Positions 1-13,232 of a DNA stretch of 64,000 bases are shown here, one piece after another; within the stretch, counting starts at the first letter, position 1, and each line of letters opens with the position of its first letter. Where the stretch lies: the NCBI GenBank assembly GCA_016748015.1, contig JAAOMT010000226.1, positions 354,604-418,603 of the forward strand, read 5' to 3'. The stretch is from Geosiphon pyriformis (Eukaryota; Glomeromycota; Glomeromycetes; Archaeosporales; Geosiphonaceae). A program made the position numbers and the translations under genes. The notes beneath the pieces are model-generated. The model saw only the letters and a list, made by a program, of their open reading frames with translations, did no database searches and was not told where the DNA came from.

Positions 1-3000
1 TTCAACTTTTGTTAATATATTAAAAATTCTATTGAAATTATTTAAGCTCAATATTTGAAAGAATTTATTTTATTTTAACAGTGATTTCAACTTTTCCTAT
101 TTTGTTATTATTGATATTATAAATAAAAAAATATTTTTAATTATATATTTTGTTTTAATATTTAAGTATTAATATTCTAGCATTTTTATTATTATATAAC
201 AATACTATATTTTTTTAAAATTAAAGCCTGGCTAAATTGATAAAAAATACAAAAATTATCAAAAAATTTATTTCAACTCTGTTATTTTTATTATTTTTTA
301 TTTAATTCATAAATGATAATAATATTTATCTTAATTTTAAGGATAAATATTAAAAAATTTAACTTATATAAAGATTTAAAATTTATTTCAGACACCTGTA
401 AAAAAATACAATACTGTGAATTAAAATTTTTAATTATACTCATCGGAACAAAAAATTGAATTATTAGAAAAATAAAAATAATTAGCTTTTTAAAATATTA
501 TAATGTTGTATTCGATAAAATAAAATATGCAAGTCAAAGCTAAATTTTAATTGTTAACTAATTATTAAAAAATAAATTATAAAATTGGGTTTTTTTTGAA
601 ATTTTTAGATACAATATTGTTTTTTATAATAAATATACTCTTATTTAATAAAAAAAATTTTTATTAAATAAAATTAATTACAGGTTTGTTATATTATTTT
701 ATAATATAACCAAAAATAGGCAATATAAACAAAAAGCATTTTTATCTTATTAAATTATTTATATACCAGAAAAAATAAAAATTTGAAAAATATGGAATGT
801 ATAAATCAAAAATTGACAAGTTAACAGATCAACAAATCTATAATTAACATAAAAATGTTGAAATAAGGTAAAATGTTCCTGAACAATTAATTAAAAATAT
901 CTTTATAATATCAATATAACACTAAATTCCAGATTTAAAATAATTGGAAAAGACTTTTTCAACATATTTTTATTTCAAGATCAAAATTAATTTTAAATTC
1001 TCTAATTAAAACATAAAGTTTTAGTAGTTGTATTATTTTTATTAACATTTACAAATTATTAGATTTTTAAAAATCAAAAACAGTAATTTTAAAATTAATC
1101 ATATTAACTAAATTACTTATATATTTTATTTGTTTTTTTTTTAAAAATCTAATATTATTTTTAATTATTATTTGTTATTTAAAGTATTTAAGTTAACTTG
1201 GTTTGTAAACAAATCTTTAGTTAATATAAAGTAGTAAATATGTTATTATATATGAAAAATTATTTTATTATGTTTTTGTATTTGTAATTTCTTTTTTATT
1301 TATTTATTTCTTATATTAAAACACAAATATGAGTTTTGGTAAATTTAAAAATGATTCATTGTGTCACAAACAATTAATTATTAAGAAAATAAAAGTAGAA
1401 ATATTAATTTAAAACAATTACAAAAACATATTTGTAAAAAATAAAAATAAATAATTAAGTAAAAAAAGTATTGATAAATCGGTTTTGTTTTATTATTATT
1501 TTTTTTTCTAATTATATTATTTGCATTTATTTAATAATTATTTGATTTATAAAGATTATGTGAATAAAAAAGTTACTTACTGATTTTTCGTTTTTATAGA
1601 ATTAAAATCTATAAAAAATTATAAAGCTAATTTAGCATTAAAATAATTATTTAAAAATAAATTTTTAATTTGAATTTAATATAATTGTAAAATTACATAA
1701 ATTTCAATTTAAAATACGACTTAAAATTATATTATAAAAATTACAAGGTTTAATTTGTATTAAAAAACAGTATTTTGAAGCATTTTTTTAATAATTTATT
1801 GTTTATGAAAATTTTTTAAATATTGCAATTTTCTATTTTTTGCAATATTGATATAAAAATATTTTTTTTCTAATAAGTTTTCTGTAAAAACCAATTACTT
1901 TTAAAGTAAAAATAATATTTTTTTTCTGATTTTATTTAAGTATTATTAACTATAATTATATATTAAAATAATTTTGTTTGTTTTTATTTAAAATGACATT
2001 ATTCCAATTTTGCATAAAATCAATTTATATACTATTGACATAACAATTGTATTTTTTTGATTCTTTAAAAATATTAAAACGATCAAATAATATTTAACAT
2101 TAAAATTTTTTGACAAAATTATAAGAATTTTGTAAGTCAAAATTTAATTAAGAGATTGAAAATTAAATTATACAATAATTCATTTTAACAGAATACATAA
2201 AATTTTAAATAAATCTTTCGGCCAAATTTTTATTAATGTATTCACAATTTTAGTTTAAAATTTTTTAAATTAGCCTAAATAAACAGTGACTGCAATTTCC
2301 TAAATTCATAAACAACTATGTAAACAATTTATGTCTTTTTATTATAAGTACAAAGTATTTATTGGAAATATTTTTTAATTTAATTTTTATTTTTAATATA
2401 AAATACAGTTTCTAATAAATATTATATTAATTAACTATTTTTAATTTCAAATTTATAAATAAATAAATTGATTTAGCAAATATAGCTTATATGTATGTTT
2501 ATATTATATTTTATTAAACAATTAATTCTTGGTCCTATTTAACAAAATTTGTCACACAAACAAACAATTTTTTACTTGGCAAATATTTTAACTAAATAAA
2601 ATCTTATACTTATACAAATTTCTACAATATTAAACATCATAAAAAAATTTTCAAGTTAAATGCTTACAACAAATTACCAGTCTTTATATTAGCATAAATT
2701 TTAATTAATGGTTTTCTAAATTATTTCTATATTAGATAAATATTTTAAATAATTTAAAAATTTTAGATATTATTTGGTCATGTTAAGTTTTTTTATACTA
2801 TTTTTTAATATATTTTTGGTCAATGCCAAATAAAAACTCTTTAAAATCAATTCTTTGTTTAATATTTTTTGTATTAAAACAGTTTACGTTTTACACTACT
2901 CTGAACTAATGTAAATTAGCACCCAAACTTTTCCAAAAGTTTTAAATTATAAACAATTTTGATTTTTTAAAATACAATTTATTTATAACATATATTTAAG

Positions 3001-3577
3001 TTTTAAATTATTTAATTACATTTATTTGCAAAAATAATATTTAAATAGTAAAATTTGATTTTTTTGTTTAATTTAAAGAAACCAAATTTTTTTAAACTAT
3101 TTTGTTTAATTAAAAATAAAGATAAAAAAATGATTTATTATAAATTTTATATGTAGTTCATTAGAATAAATTTTTACATAACTTTTCAATTTTAGATTTA
3201 AACAAAACAATAGTTTTAATTTTAAAACAAAATAATAATAATAATGTAAAAAACAATTTTTGTTTATATTCTAGATAAATTTTTTATACGAAATTTTTCC
3301 TAAAAAAACATCAAATTGATGTTATAAAAACAATTTTTAAAATTTAGAGCTAAAACAAAATATTTAAAACAATAATAGCTTTTCAAAGATTATAAATTCA
3401 TATAAAATATCAAAAAAAAATATTTTAAAACATTAATAAATTAGAACAACAGAGGAAATTGGTAGATAAGCATTTTATAACAAGAGGTAAAAGCTGATTA
3501 TTGTAGTGTTAACACTACTGCTCATTACAGTTATAATTGAGTGCAAACGTTCATGTGCCCCATTCTGATCAACAAAG
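1..3577. other. Very AT-rich stretch without recognisable gene
   Basis: No open frame of useful length or recognisable motif was seen on either strand. Base composition resembles the decayed transposon DNA further right, so old repeat relics are likely, but I could not identify any here. Confidence 0.6.
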
Positions 3578-4352
3578 ATTTATTATCTCAGTCCGCGTAA
3601 AGTACATTTATTTGGTATACAAGATGAAGCAATGCGCGAACAACTTAATTATGTTCTTAATGAAGATAAAATTATCGGCAAAGGCCCTAATGATACGCTA
3701 AGCATGGTATTCGATGGAATAAAGAAATTGAATAAAGGCGAAAAACATTTGAAGATTACTTGTGATAATGCGGGTGGACAGAATAAAAATAATGCTACTA
3801 TTTGATTTTACTTATATTTAGTTATTTGCGGTTATTATGAAAGTATCAAATTAACTTTTATGGTACCCGGAGATACTAAATTTAAATGTGATGGTAGTTT
3901 TGGATTGATTAAAAAGCTATACCGCAAAACGACTGTAAATTGTGTGAATCATTTTGTTGAGATTGTGAAAAAATCAAGTACAGTGGTATTAAACAAAGCT
4001 CAGTGCTATGGAAATGAAAAAGGCCTTCAATACTTAGATCTTGATTCCGTGTAAGGGAATTTTCTTTAAAAAATTGAATGGTTTACAAAAATATCAGCAT
4101 TTTCTATTTGAAGCAGCTCAATCTGGAGTTGTCAAAGCCTAGCTGATTGCTAATAGTGCTTTTACTGAATTTAATTTGTTAAAAACTAGAAAAGTAAGCA
4201 TTTCTGAAATTATCAAAGAAATTGAATTCTTTTCTATCCTTGTATTTACCCCTTCTCCTTTGGATTACAAAAGGCTAGAATATCTTTATCACAATATTTG
4301 CTCATTTTTTAAAGATGAATTTAAAGACATTACTTGCCCAAAGCCAGTATAA
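3578..4352 (+). pseudogene. Broken relic of a transposon-type protein (DUF7869-like)
   Basis: One frame runs from 3578 to 4054 with a single internal TGA at 3803-3805. Upstream of it are segments reading SPRKVHLFGIQDEAM and CDNAGGQNKNN, downstream VPGDTKFKCDGSFGLIKK. The D-N-x-G-G-Q-N-K-N-N block and the following H/D-T-K-F segment recall the catalytic-looking part of DUF7869-type proteins, which are abundant and transposon-associated in mycorrhizal fungi (family assignment from memory). After TAA at 4052-4054 the homology-like reading continues in another frame (KYQHFLFEAAQSGVV, then ITCPKPV) to a stop at 4350-4352, so there is also a frameshift. No intact start is visible. It is non-functional as assembled; I am fairly sure it is coding relic, less sure of the family name. 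Confidence 0.6.
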
Positions 4353-4559
4353 AATATAATTGAGTATTTTTTATAATAAAAAAAAAGTTTAAATAAACTT
4401 TTCTTTTAATTACTTTAATGGTTAAAATAATAACAACCGTTTTGTGACTAACTATCCAGTATATTTCTATTTTTCTTTAAAGTTTTTTTTTAATCAGTAG
4501 GTAAGTACTTAGTGAAATAAAAATGACAAAAACTATTCCTAAACTTAATTAAGGAGTTC

Positions 4560-5740
4560 GATTAAATTGTTTTTCACTAGCTATTTGGGCTTCTATTTTT
4601 ACTTTTTGCTTTGTAATTCTTGTTCATGCAGAGGAGTTCCACCAATATTTTTAATTTCTCATTCTTTTGTTCAATTTCACCTCTTAATTGAGAAATTATT
4701 TGCTTCTTTCCTCAGTTTTTTTCTCTTCATTCTCTCAATACTTGTTCTTTATGTTTAAGATAGTCTTTATCACCTCTTTATTTTAAATAATAAGCTTCAG
4801 GATCTCTTAATTTTTCAGCTAATTTTTTGTTTTCCATGGTGCCAACAAATTTACTGGCTTTATTAAGTGGTCTTAGTTTTTGCCTCATCATTTTTGCAAA
4901 GTGAATTTGGGAAACAGCACAAAAGTAATATTATTCTCTTTTCACCCTTTTTCTAGTTGATCTATTTCAGAAAAGCTTTCTCCCCAATTCTTTCGTTTTT
5001 CTTTTTCATTTATTAACTTATTTTCTTTTCCTATTCACAAATAAATATAAAAATTGTGGCAATTAATTTCTTCTTCTATTTTTTGCATTAATTCTTGTAA
5101 TACTTTGCCAATTTTTTTTTTAAATTAAGAGTTATAGTAATAAAAATTTGTCATTTGAAACATGTTGCTTTGGTTCAATAGTAATGTATCCAAAAGCTAT
5201 TACATTGTGAAATCTCGCAATCACTTTGCTTTTTCAGCAATAATATTATCTGTGATGAGTTGCAAAACTTTTTCGGTTAACTCTACTTGCTCAAAAGTGA
5301 CTGGTTTATACTCTTTCACTCAACACTTATTTTCATAACTTTCTTTGTATTTTGCAACTATACATACAAAAAAATGAGAAGTGTTTTAACTAGCAAAGTT
5401 TCCTATTGGTATAGTAAAGTGGAAGCCTGCAGAATGATAAACTTTGTCTATCTTTTTTATAGTATCCTTAAAAACTGGCAATATTTCATTTCATTCATTG
5501 ATGTTCATAAAGTGTACATCTTTAATATGCTTTTTGCTTAATATTACACAATGGCATTTGTATTGAAACGAATATTGGCAAAAGTAAAAAACTACATTCT
5601 AATTTGGATACATAGCAATCATACAAATTCTTTTCATAAAGAACTACACTATTACTGCCAAGACAGACTTCTTTACAATTAGATTTGAGAAAAGCATAAT
5701 TAGATGTATTGTCTAATATTTTATTAATTATTATAATCAA
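4560..5740 (-). pseudogene. Degraded coding relic with Lys/Glu-rich coiled-coil-like part
   Basis: Reading the minus strand gives coding-like stretches broken by stops. The clearest lies near 4720-4930 and includes FAKMMRQKLRPLNKASKF followed by MENKKLAEKLRDPEAYY, then an in-frame TAA and a charged KHKEQVL segment. A second piece at 5522-5740 reads as 72 residues with several Cys. I do not recognise the family. Charged, alternating Lys/Glu residues suggest a helical coiled coil. It lies tail-to-tail with the broken DUF7869-like relic, so it may be another transposon-borne gene, but that is inference. Confidence 0.35.
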
Positions 5741-6855
5741 AAGTAATTAGTCCAAGTTATTAAAATTTTCAAAGCATTATATTAATTTTATTTGGCTTTA
5801 GATGAGATAAGATGAATAGATTTTAATAACAAAATGATAAAAGTAAATCCATAGATTTTTAAAGATATAATTAAATTTAATTATTTTTCTCAAGTCTTGA
5901 ATTTTAATTTTAAAGTTAAATATTGTAAATAGAAATTTCTTTTTTTTTAAATTAAAATTACTGTATAAAGATGATATGAGTTATAGTATTTTTAATTTTA
6001 GCTATGTTAAAGTTAATCAACAGACTGACAAACCCTTAATTGAATTGTTAAAATACTTTAACCTGGAAAAAATGTGATTTTAAAAGACTGGTTTGAAGAA
6101 ATTGCTTTTATGACTGACAACTCGAAGCAAAAATTGTTTAATTAATATATAAATTGGTTAAGAAACATAGAAGTCAATTATGGTTTTTCATAGCTAATAA
6201 CCGTTTTGTATACAAATTTAAAGGTTTATTGGTGAAAATGCACACGGTTTTTGCAAACGTGGATAAGAAAAGAAATTTTGTAATATTAATTCTCTTGGAA
6301 CATTTTGGGTTTGAGTACAGACATAAAAGTTTCATGGGATTGAGGAAAAAATCTATTGTAGTTAATAACAAAATTGTGAGTCATAGTGATTTTTTGAACA
6401 TAGTTTTAATCATATATAGTATTTGGACCACACTCAATAAAAGCGTAAAAATTGTAAAGTTAATTTTTATATAGATTTAGAAAAATATAAAACAAATAAA
6501 AAATGATGACAATGAAAAATAGTTAAAAAAGATTAACAAAAAATTAATATTTTTTTTTGGCAATTATTATTAACTTTGATTTTTTTTAAAAAATTTATTT
6601 AAAATCAAAACATAATTTAAACAAAATAAATGCAACGAATAAAATATTTAAACACTCAAAAAAACAAATTATTTTAATTTTATTTGGTTTCGAATTATGT
6701 TTTAAGTTTTCAAACAAATTTTTAAATTTAATTAACAAATTTAATTCAATAAATTTATTAAGTCAAAACTTTTATCAAATCTCCAACATTTATATGTTTT
6801 ACTATTGAATCCATTACAATAGATTCGTTTGAATAATATGTGTCTTTAATGTCGA
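5741..6855. other. AT-rich stretch, no supported gene
   Basis: A 106-residue open frame at 6154-6474 (+) starts with a TTG, has AT-driven composition and matches nothing I recognise. I see no other signal. Confidence 0.5.
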
Positions 6856-7138
6856 CTTAATCAATAAAATATTTCGGTTAAGCATAATCAATAAAATATT
6901 TGAGTTAAGCTTAATAAATAAAATATTTCAGTCAGCTAATCAATAAAATATTTCAGTCAGCATAATCAATAAAATATTTCAGTTAAGCTTAATAAAATAA
7001 AATATGTCAGTCAGTTTAATCAACAACATATTTCAGTTAAGCTTAATAAATAAAATATGTTAGTCAGTTTAATCAATAACATATTTCAGTTAAGCTTAAT
7101 CAATAACATATTTCAGTCAGCTTAATCAAAAACATATT
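6856..7138. repeat. Minisatellite, about 29-base unit, roughly ten copies
   Basis: The unit is close to AATCAATAAAATATTTCAGT followed by TAAGCTT or CAGC. Copies differ by substitutions (AAAATA versus AACATA, TTCAG versus TGTCAG) and two alternating subtypes end in TTAAGCTT or CAGTCAGTTT. Confidence 0.85.
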
Positions 7139-7817
7139 TAATTAGCCAAAATAAAAATTTTAGAAAATAAACAATCACAGGTTTCATTGAATAAAATGAT
7201 TGGAAAGATTTTTAGATTAAATAGAAAGGCATACACATCAGTTTACAGTTTACCCTTTAAATTAAAGGCTATAGTTAGGATACAATATATAAATTTTAGA
7301 TTTTAAGCAAACCAATTTTACATAAAGTCATACGCTCGAAAAGCTTTAAAATGTGCGTTATATTCGACACATTTTGATTAAATAATGGAAAATTTGTTTG
7401 CATAATCTATTTTTTTGATAATGAGATATATATTTCACAATTTTAATGAACCGATATATTAGGTACAGCCATAATTAAATTTCAATTGGTGCTAATGATA
7501 CATGTACAAATTTCTGATATTTACGATTTTTATTAAAAAGGAGAATCCTCATAGATTGAAACGTAATTATACACCCTTGCCGGGATTTTTGACATTATTA
7601 CCTGTTGTGCAATCTTATGATATTATTATAAAATAAATTTGATCAGAAATAGAATATTTTTAAGATTGAAAGTTTATTAACCTGAAAAAAAAAATAAACC
7701 TTTGTTTACTCTTAAATGTTTCCCGATTAATTTATTCTCAAAATTGCTATTTGTATTTATTCGGTTCAAATATGCTGAAAGAATCATTTTCAACAAAGAT
7801 AATTTAAAATTCTTTGT

Positions 7818-7850
7818 GTAGTAGTAATAGTAGTAATAATAGTAATAGTG

Positions 7851-7907
<57 letters not shown>

Positions 7908-8012
7908 ATAGTAGTAGTAATAGTAGTAATAGTAGTAGTAATAGTAGTAGTAATAGTAGTAGTAATAGTAGTAGTCATAGTAATAATAGTAGTAGTAATA
8001 GTATTAATATAA
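7818..8012. repeat. (TAG)n trinucleotide microsatellite
   Basis: About 190 bases of TAG/TAA triplets. It creates artificial Ser-rich (plus) and Thr/Ile-rich (minus) open frames, which are not genes. Confidence 0.95.
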
Positions 8013-8696
8013 CAGTCAGTTCAATTAATGCTTTATAGATATATATATTATTTCAAATAAATGTAATTGATCGCTGTATTCAGCATAGACTTTCCAAAAT
8101 TTCGAAACAATACATCATTTTTTTGATGGGCAATATAAAAGATTAAATTAATGGAACAATACATGCATGACAACTAATGAAATGTACATAATGAAGTTAA
8201 ACAAAGGAACCAATTAAAATTAAAACTTTCTTTGATACTGGGTTTCAAAAAAACTAAAAAGTAATCTAAAAAAAAAAGTGAAAAAGTAAAATGCAAATAG
8301 TTAAATTGTTAAATTATTGTGAAAAAAAAAAATAACCGAAAGGATAAACCTATAGATAATATTAAACTCATTTTTTGCCAAGACTTTATTCTTTGTGAAA
8401 AAAATTTAAGCTTATAGAACCATGATATAAAATTTAAATTAATTTAAACTCATGGTACAATTTTTGAATAATTTTAAAAAAATTTTTTTGTACTAATAAT
8501 TTAAAATTTAATACAAACCTTTTTTTTCAATGTTCGTACTATACATTAATTAATAGTTTCTAAATTAGAATTTTATTAATTTCCAAAATTGAACACACAT
8601 TTTTGTGGTACCGCTAAACTTTACATAAATTCAGTTTTGCGAGTTTCTTTAAATTGAGTAATAGATAATAAAATTAAAAAGGTACACTATATATTT

Positions 8697-8756
8697 ATTC
8701 CTTTATTTATTTATTCCTTTATTTATTTATTCCTTTATTTATTTATTTATATTAAT
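8697..8756. repeat. TTTATTTATTCC short tandem repeat
   Basis: Three to four copies of a CCTTTATTTATTTATT-type unit. Confidence 0.85.
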
Positions 8757-8884
8757 AAAAATTCATTGTGATCTATTCTAAATTAATAGATCATACACAC
8801 ATACACACACTTCTTTACAAAACCAAAAGACCTCTAAAATATTTTTGCAAGCTGTTCAATTAATTTATAGTTATTGAAAGATTA

Positions 8885-8975
8885 GCGGTGGTGATGGTGA
8901 AAAGATAGTGGTAGTACTGGTAACGGTAGTGGTAATGGTAATGGTAGTGGTAGTGGTAATGGTGATATTGTGATT
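8885..8975. repeat. GGTAATGGTAGT-type minisatellite
   Basis: Imperfect tandem GGTRRT triplets, purine-rich on the plus strand. Confidence 0.85.
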
Positions 8976-9093
8976 TCCTTAATTGTTGAAAAAAGTGAAA
9001 AAATTCCTTATAATTAGGTTGTTGGTGATTATTCTTTAGCCGCATCGTGTGTATCGTGATTCTTCAAAAAAAAATTCATTCTTGATTTATAAA

Positions 9094-9138
9094 CCGTTCC
9101 CGTTCCCGTTCCCGTTCCCTCCCTCCCTCCCTCCCTTT
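9094..9138. repeat. (CCCGTT)n then (CCCT)n
   Basis: Four CCCGTT hexamers run directly into CCCTCCCT repeats, an unusually GC-rich spot in this AT-rich DNA. Confidence 0.9.
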
Positions 9139-9459
9139 GAAGAAATTTTGTCTCCTCTTCATTTATGTTCTTCTTCAAATTTCTATAAAGTCATGATGAT
9201 TTCTTTGTTGAAAACATCTTATACTTGCTTCTTTAAGATATGCTTGATTTTTTGGTTTGTGTGTTGTTTGTCATCTTCTTTGAGAGAAAAAGACCCTTAT
9301 ATATTGATTATAATATTTCTTGGATGTATGTGTATATGTGTATGCGAATGCGAAAAATTTTTTATGATGATAATGAATGTTGTGATATGTGACATGCTTT
9401 TTCTGAATGAAAAAAGTTCAAGGTAAAATATGCTTAAGAGTAGGTAGGGGAATTTATCT

Positions 9460-9461
9460 AA

Positions 9462-9499
<38 letters not shown>

Positions 9500-9512
9500 T
9501 AATTTCATTATT
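9460..9512. repeat. (AAT)n microsatellite
   Basis: Perfect to near-perfect AAT triplets. Confidence 0.95.
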
Positions 9513-10066
9513 ATTATTGAATAATAGAAAAAATAATGATTACTCCTATTTCCTACTACTTTTGTGTTGTTTTATGGCAACCTGGCCAATGAAAAAAATG
9601 AAAAATTGCTTTATGTCAAATGCTATATAATATATGTATAGATGTATTTTTGAAACCGAGGATAATAAAATAAAATAAAAGTTCTTTCTGTGAGGGTTCC
9701 TTTTTTTCAAGCGAACCAGCGCGTTTTTTCTCGTAAAAACTAAAACAGAACATAAAAATGTACACAATTTTTACAATATGTAAAACCGAATGAATCACAT
9801 AATGCACCAAAGGCAAGACAATAGTACCGAATGAATGAATGAATGATTGAAAAAGGGTAAAACACAGTAAAGGTTATTGGGATCGGGGAAAAGTAAAAAC
9901 TCGAAAAAGTATCAAACTTCATACAAGCAAAAATAAAAATCACGTTATTCCCTATCAAAATGTATATATATATATTACAAAAAAAAAAAAAAAATTTTTT
10001 GAGGGGATGATTCAACAAAATTTTCAAAAAAGGAAATTTAGGTAACTTGGACAAAAAGTAGCATTT

Positions 10067-11412
10067 TTACCAGGCACGTAGACCCCCAAGGATAGGTGAT
10101 GAAGTCACTGTGGGATTTTCAACTGAACTAACAGAAGAATGTCGTTCATAAGGATCTTCAATATCATCATTATGATCTTGCCCATGATGTTGATGAGCTG
10201 GGAGAGCTGAATCTCCAGCTTCGGCTTGTAAAGCAGCGGCTGCTAACATGTCTAAAGTTGGATTGTATTGAAGTCCTGGATTGGAGGAATCATGAAAATT
10301 TGATTGATGATGATTTGGATGTGACAATTGGGTGGTTGAATGTTGTTGCTGTTGTGATTGTGTTGATTGTTGCTGTTGCTGTTGTTGTGACGATGAGGAT
10401 GATGAGGATGATGAGGATGATGATGAAGCTGGTGGTGGTGGTTGTTGTTGTTGGGACTGCTGCTGCTGCTGCTGTGGATTTATTTGATGATATGTCGTTG
10501 TTGTTGTAGTTGTTGGGTATCCAGGAAATTGAAGGGTTGTTGTACAATTAGAAGCAGGTGATTGGTGAAAAAATTGGGGATGATGAAATGCTGCAGCAGT
10601 TGCCTGCAAATGAGTTGGTGTTGGTGGTGAAGGAGCATTAGATTGAAAAATTGGAAGAATTGTATAAGGGGATGCAAATTGTGCGGCACTCATATAAGTT
10701 GTGGCAACTGGTAAAAAACTTTGAGTTGCCAATTGCAATTGTCCATGATGCGAATGCTGCTGTTGTTGATCTTTATCGGATGATTGAGTTGATGTGACAT
10801 TATTATCATGATGATGGTGATGATGATGATGATGTTGATTAGGATGATGATGTTGATTTGTTTGACGTGGATCCTCCGTTGTAGGAGAAAGCATCGCAGT
10901 TTGAGAATTAATTCCACCTTGAAGGACATTATTCGGAAACATTGTCAAATTATGAAAATATATTGCACCACCACCTGCCGTTGAAGAAATTGGCATTGGA
11001 ATGAGTTCAGGACTATAACCATCAAGTTGTGACATTCCTGAACTCATTGAAGTTGGTTGTGGATTATTTTTTGCCTTTTGACGTTGATTTTGAAACCAAA
11101 TTTGAACTGTTCTTGGATGCATATTCAATGCATTTGCAAGAGCTTCTCGCATTTCTGTTGATGGAAATGAAGTTACGGCTAATACTTTTCGAAGTACTCG
11201 AGATTGATAAGGTGAAGTGACGTTTCGTGATCTCTTTCGACGAGCGTTTGAAAGTAATTCTTGATTCTTTGGATTCTCTTCGTTAACAGGAAAAACCATG
11301 GTAGCATCTGTGACTTGGTTCACAATTTTCATATCTAGATCACTTTCATTATGGTGATGATGATTGTGATGATGATGTTGATTATTATTATTATTATTAT
11401 TATTATTGTTAC

Positions 11413-11457
<45 letters not shown>

Positions 11458-11881
11458 TAATATGAAGTCCATCATCACCATTTCTATTGATACCTATTGA
11501 TAAATGATGATCGTTCGTCTCGGTTGGCGAAGAAGGTGGCCAAACCCTTGTAGCGAATAAATCAGCAGGAGGTTCTCCTGATTCCTTAAGAATATGTTTT
11601 AAAAGTATGACTTCGGTTTGAGTGAAACTTCTGTTGACGCTATAACTAGACCTATAGCCTGGTGTAGGGTCAGGATATTTTGGTTTTCTTCCTCTACGTT
11701 TTTGACGTTCTCCATCTTCAGCATTCGCGTTCAACGTATTCGAAGACATGTCCAAGAGGTCACCAGTTGGTCCAAGTTCTGTATTTATTTCTCTTGGAGA
11801 GGAACTCTGAGAAGAGTTTGTGGTATTCGAAGACGAGTTCGTCGAGCTCGTTATTTGATGTTCGGTATCAATCAAAGACAT
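10067..11881 (-). CDS. Homeodomain transcription factor with AT-hook-like motif and homopolymer tracts
   Basis: A 604-residue single-exon frame with ATG at 11881 and TAA at 10067-10069. Residues 61-70 contain RGRKPK, an AT-hook-like DNA-contact segment. Residues about 212-272 form a homeodomain: basic N-terminal arm ARRKRSR and recognition helix containing WFQNQRQK, with the DNA-contacting Asn of WFQN kept; the Gln after it replaces the commoner Arg. The rest is low-complexity: poly-Asn about 142-167, His runs about 168-177 and 344-358, and Gln, Thr, Pro and Ser runs in 455-525, typical of AT-rich fungal regulators. The C-terminal region would be a disordered activation or interaction region. 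It is a nuclear DNA-binding regulator by family; its target genes cannot be told. Large triplet-repeat content makes its length prone to allelic variation. It stands alone, with no second homeodomain gene beside it, so calling it a mating-type gene is not supported. Confidence 0.93.
11376..11458. repeat. Coding (ATT)n tract (poly-Asn) in the homeodomain gene
   Basis: ATT/ATG triplets read as Asn (and His next to it) on the minus strand, in frame with the homeodomain gene. Confidence 0.9.
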
Positions 11882-13140
11882 TAGGAAAGTTTCTCGAGAG
11901 AAATAAAAAAAAAAGTTAAAAATGGTCCAAGTCGTCTACTGTATATATTTATGAAAAGACTTTTTTCAATGATTTTTTTTTTCGATTCAAGAAAAATTTT
12001 ATTATTATTATTATTATTATTATAGCTTCACAAAAAAATTTTCAAGTTTTAGTTAGGCGTACAATAAAAAATAATTTTCAAGAGAAAATAAAGTTTATAA
12101 AATTTTTAATCAAAAGAAAGGGAGGTGAAAAGAGCCACTCTATCGAAAAGTGGGACTAATTTGTTAAGTAGAAAGAATTTTTTTACTCTTTCTTTTCAAA
12201 ACTAAATTTAAAATGGTTCTGGGATTGAAATATATAGATTATTTAAGATCTAATAAATTGAACTGAGGGTAACACTAAGATAAAATAAAAGAACCAATTC
12301 CAAATTTAGAACGTGGTTAATTTAACATTATCGTTTCAGTTTAAACTTTCTGCACCAAAAAAAGTTTCAATTTATTCAATCGACGAAAATGTTCAAATAA
12401 GGGACTAATTCAATAACCTGTTTTGAACTCTTATGAAAAAAATTCTAACTCATTTATTTCTTTTGCTTTTCTGATGCGTAATAGAATCGTTGGTTAGTAG
12501 CAAGAAAAAAGCGGGCAACCAAAAAAATAGACTGGTTGGGGATAATTCGGAAATTAGTATATTTTGCTGCACACACTTATTTTTTATTTTATTTTTTTGC
12601 ATAGTATATGTGAAAAAGACTTTTTATTTTTTATTATTATTTTTTATTATTATTTTTTATTATTATTTTTTATTATTATTATTATTATTATTATTTTTAT
12701 TTTTATTTTTATTTCTCCTACAAATCATTCACTCTCAATTTATTTTTCCAAGTGAGCGGTTATCAAAAAATGTAAATATGATAAATTTGACTAACCTCCT
12801 TTTGCTTATTTATTTATGTTGCAGATTATGACTATCGTATCGCCTTAGTAGCCAATTTCTTAATACTTTTTCCATAAAAGTTTATAACGGAAAATCTTGA
12901 TCTTAGACTGGAATCAATTTCGTTTTAGCCCAAAAAAATAATATTAAACAAAGGCGAGATGATATTTTGTGTGATTTCAAAACTCCTATCATTGAAAACA
13001 AACATTGAAAAGTAATAAAATCAATTAACTGCTGGAAAGTTCCGCATATAATATGTTACCCCGCTTTATTTACTGTTGGGTTAAAACGCCAAAAAGTATT
13101 CATAAATTTTAACTAACTAACTAATATTTATCAGCCCGTA
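11882..13140. other. Upstream region of the homeodomain gene; AT-rich, no gene supported
   Basis: Contains ATT repeats at about 12000-12024 and a TTATTTTTTA/TTA tract at about 12628-12712. A 113-residue plus frame across the tract is Phe/Leu/Ile low complexity and starts with TTG; not accepted as a gene. Promoter elements for the homeodomain gene presumably lie here, but no box can be singled out. Confidence 0.5.
12628..12712. repeat. T-rich (TTA)n/(TTTTTA)n microsatellite
   Basis: Repeated TTATTATTATTTTTTA units followed by ATTTTT units. Confidence 0.9.
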
Positions 13141-13144
13141 ATAA

Positions 13145-13155
13145 CTGTAATAATT

Positions 13156-13220
<65 letters not shown>

Positions 13221-13232
13221 TATAATAAATTG
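13145..13232. repeat. (AAT)n microsatellite
   Basis: About 25 AAT triplets with minor interruptions. Confidence 0.95.

Noticed and set aside
7790-8038. Poly-Thr and poly-Ser open frames on both strands
   Set aside because: Direct translations of a TAG/ACT trinucleotide tract.
10258-11919. Several 60-88 residue frames antisense or out of frame to the homeodomain gene
   Set aside because: Shadows of its repeat-rich coding sequence.
12490-12831. 113-residue Phe/Leu-rich frame with apparent membrane segments
   Set aside because: Starts with TTG and consists of a TTA/TTT microsatellite.
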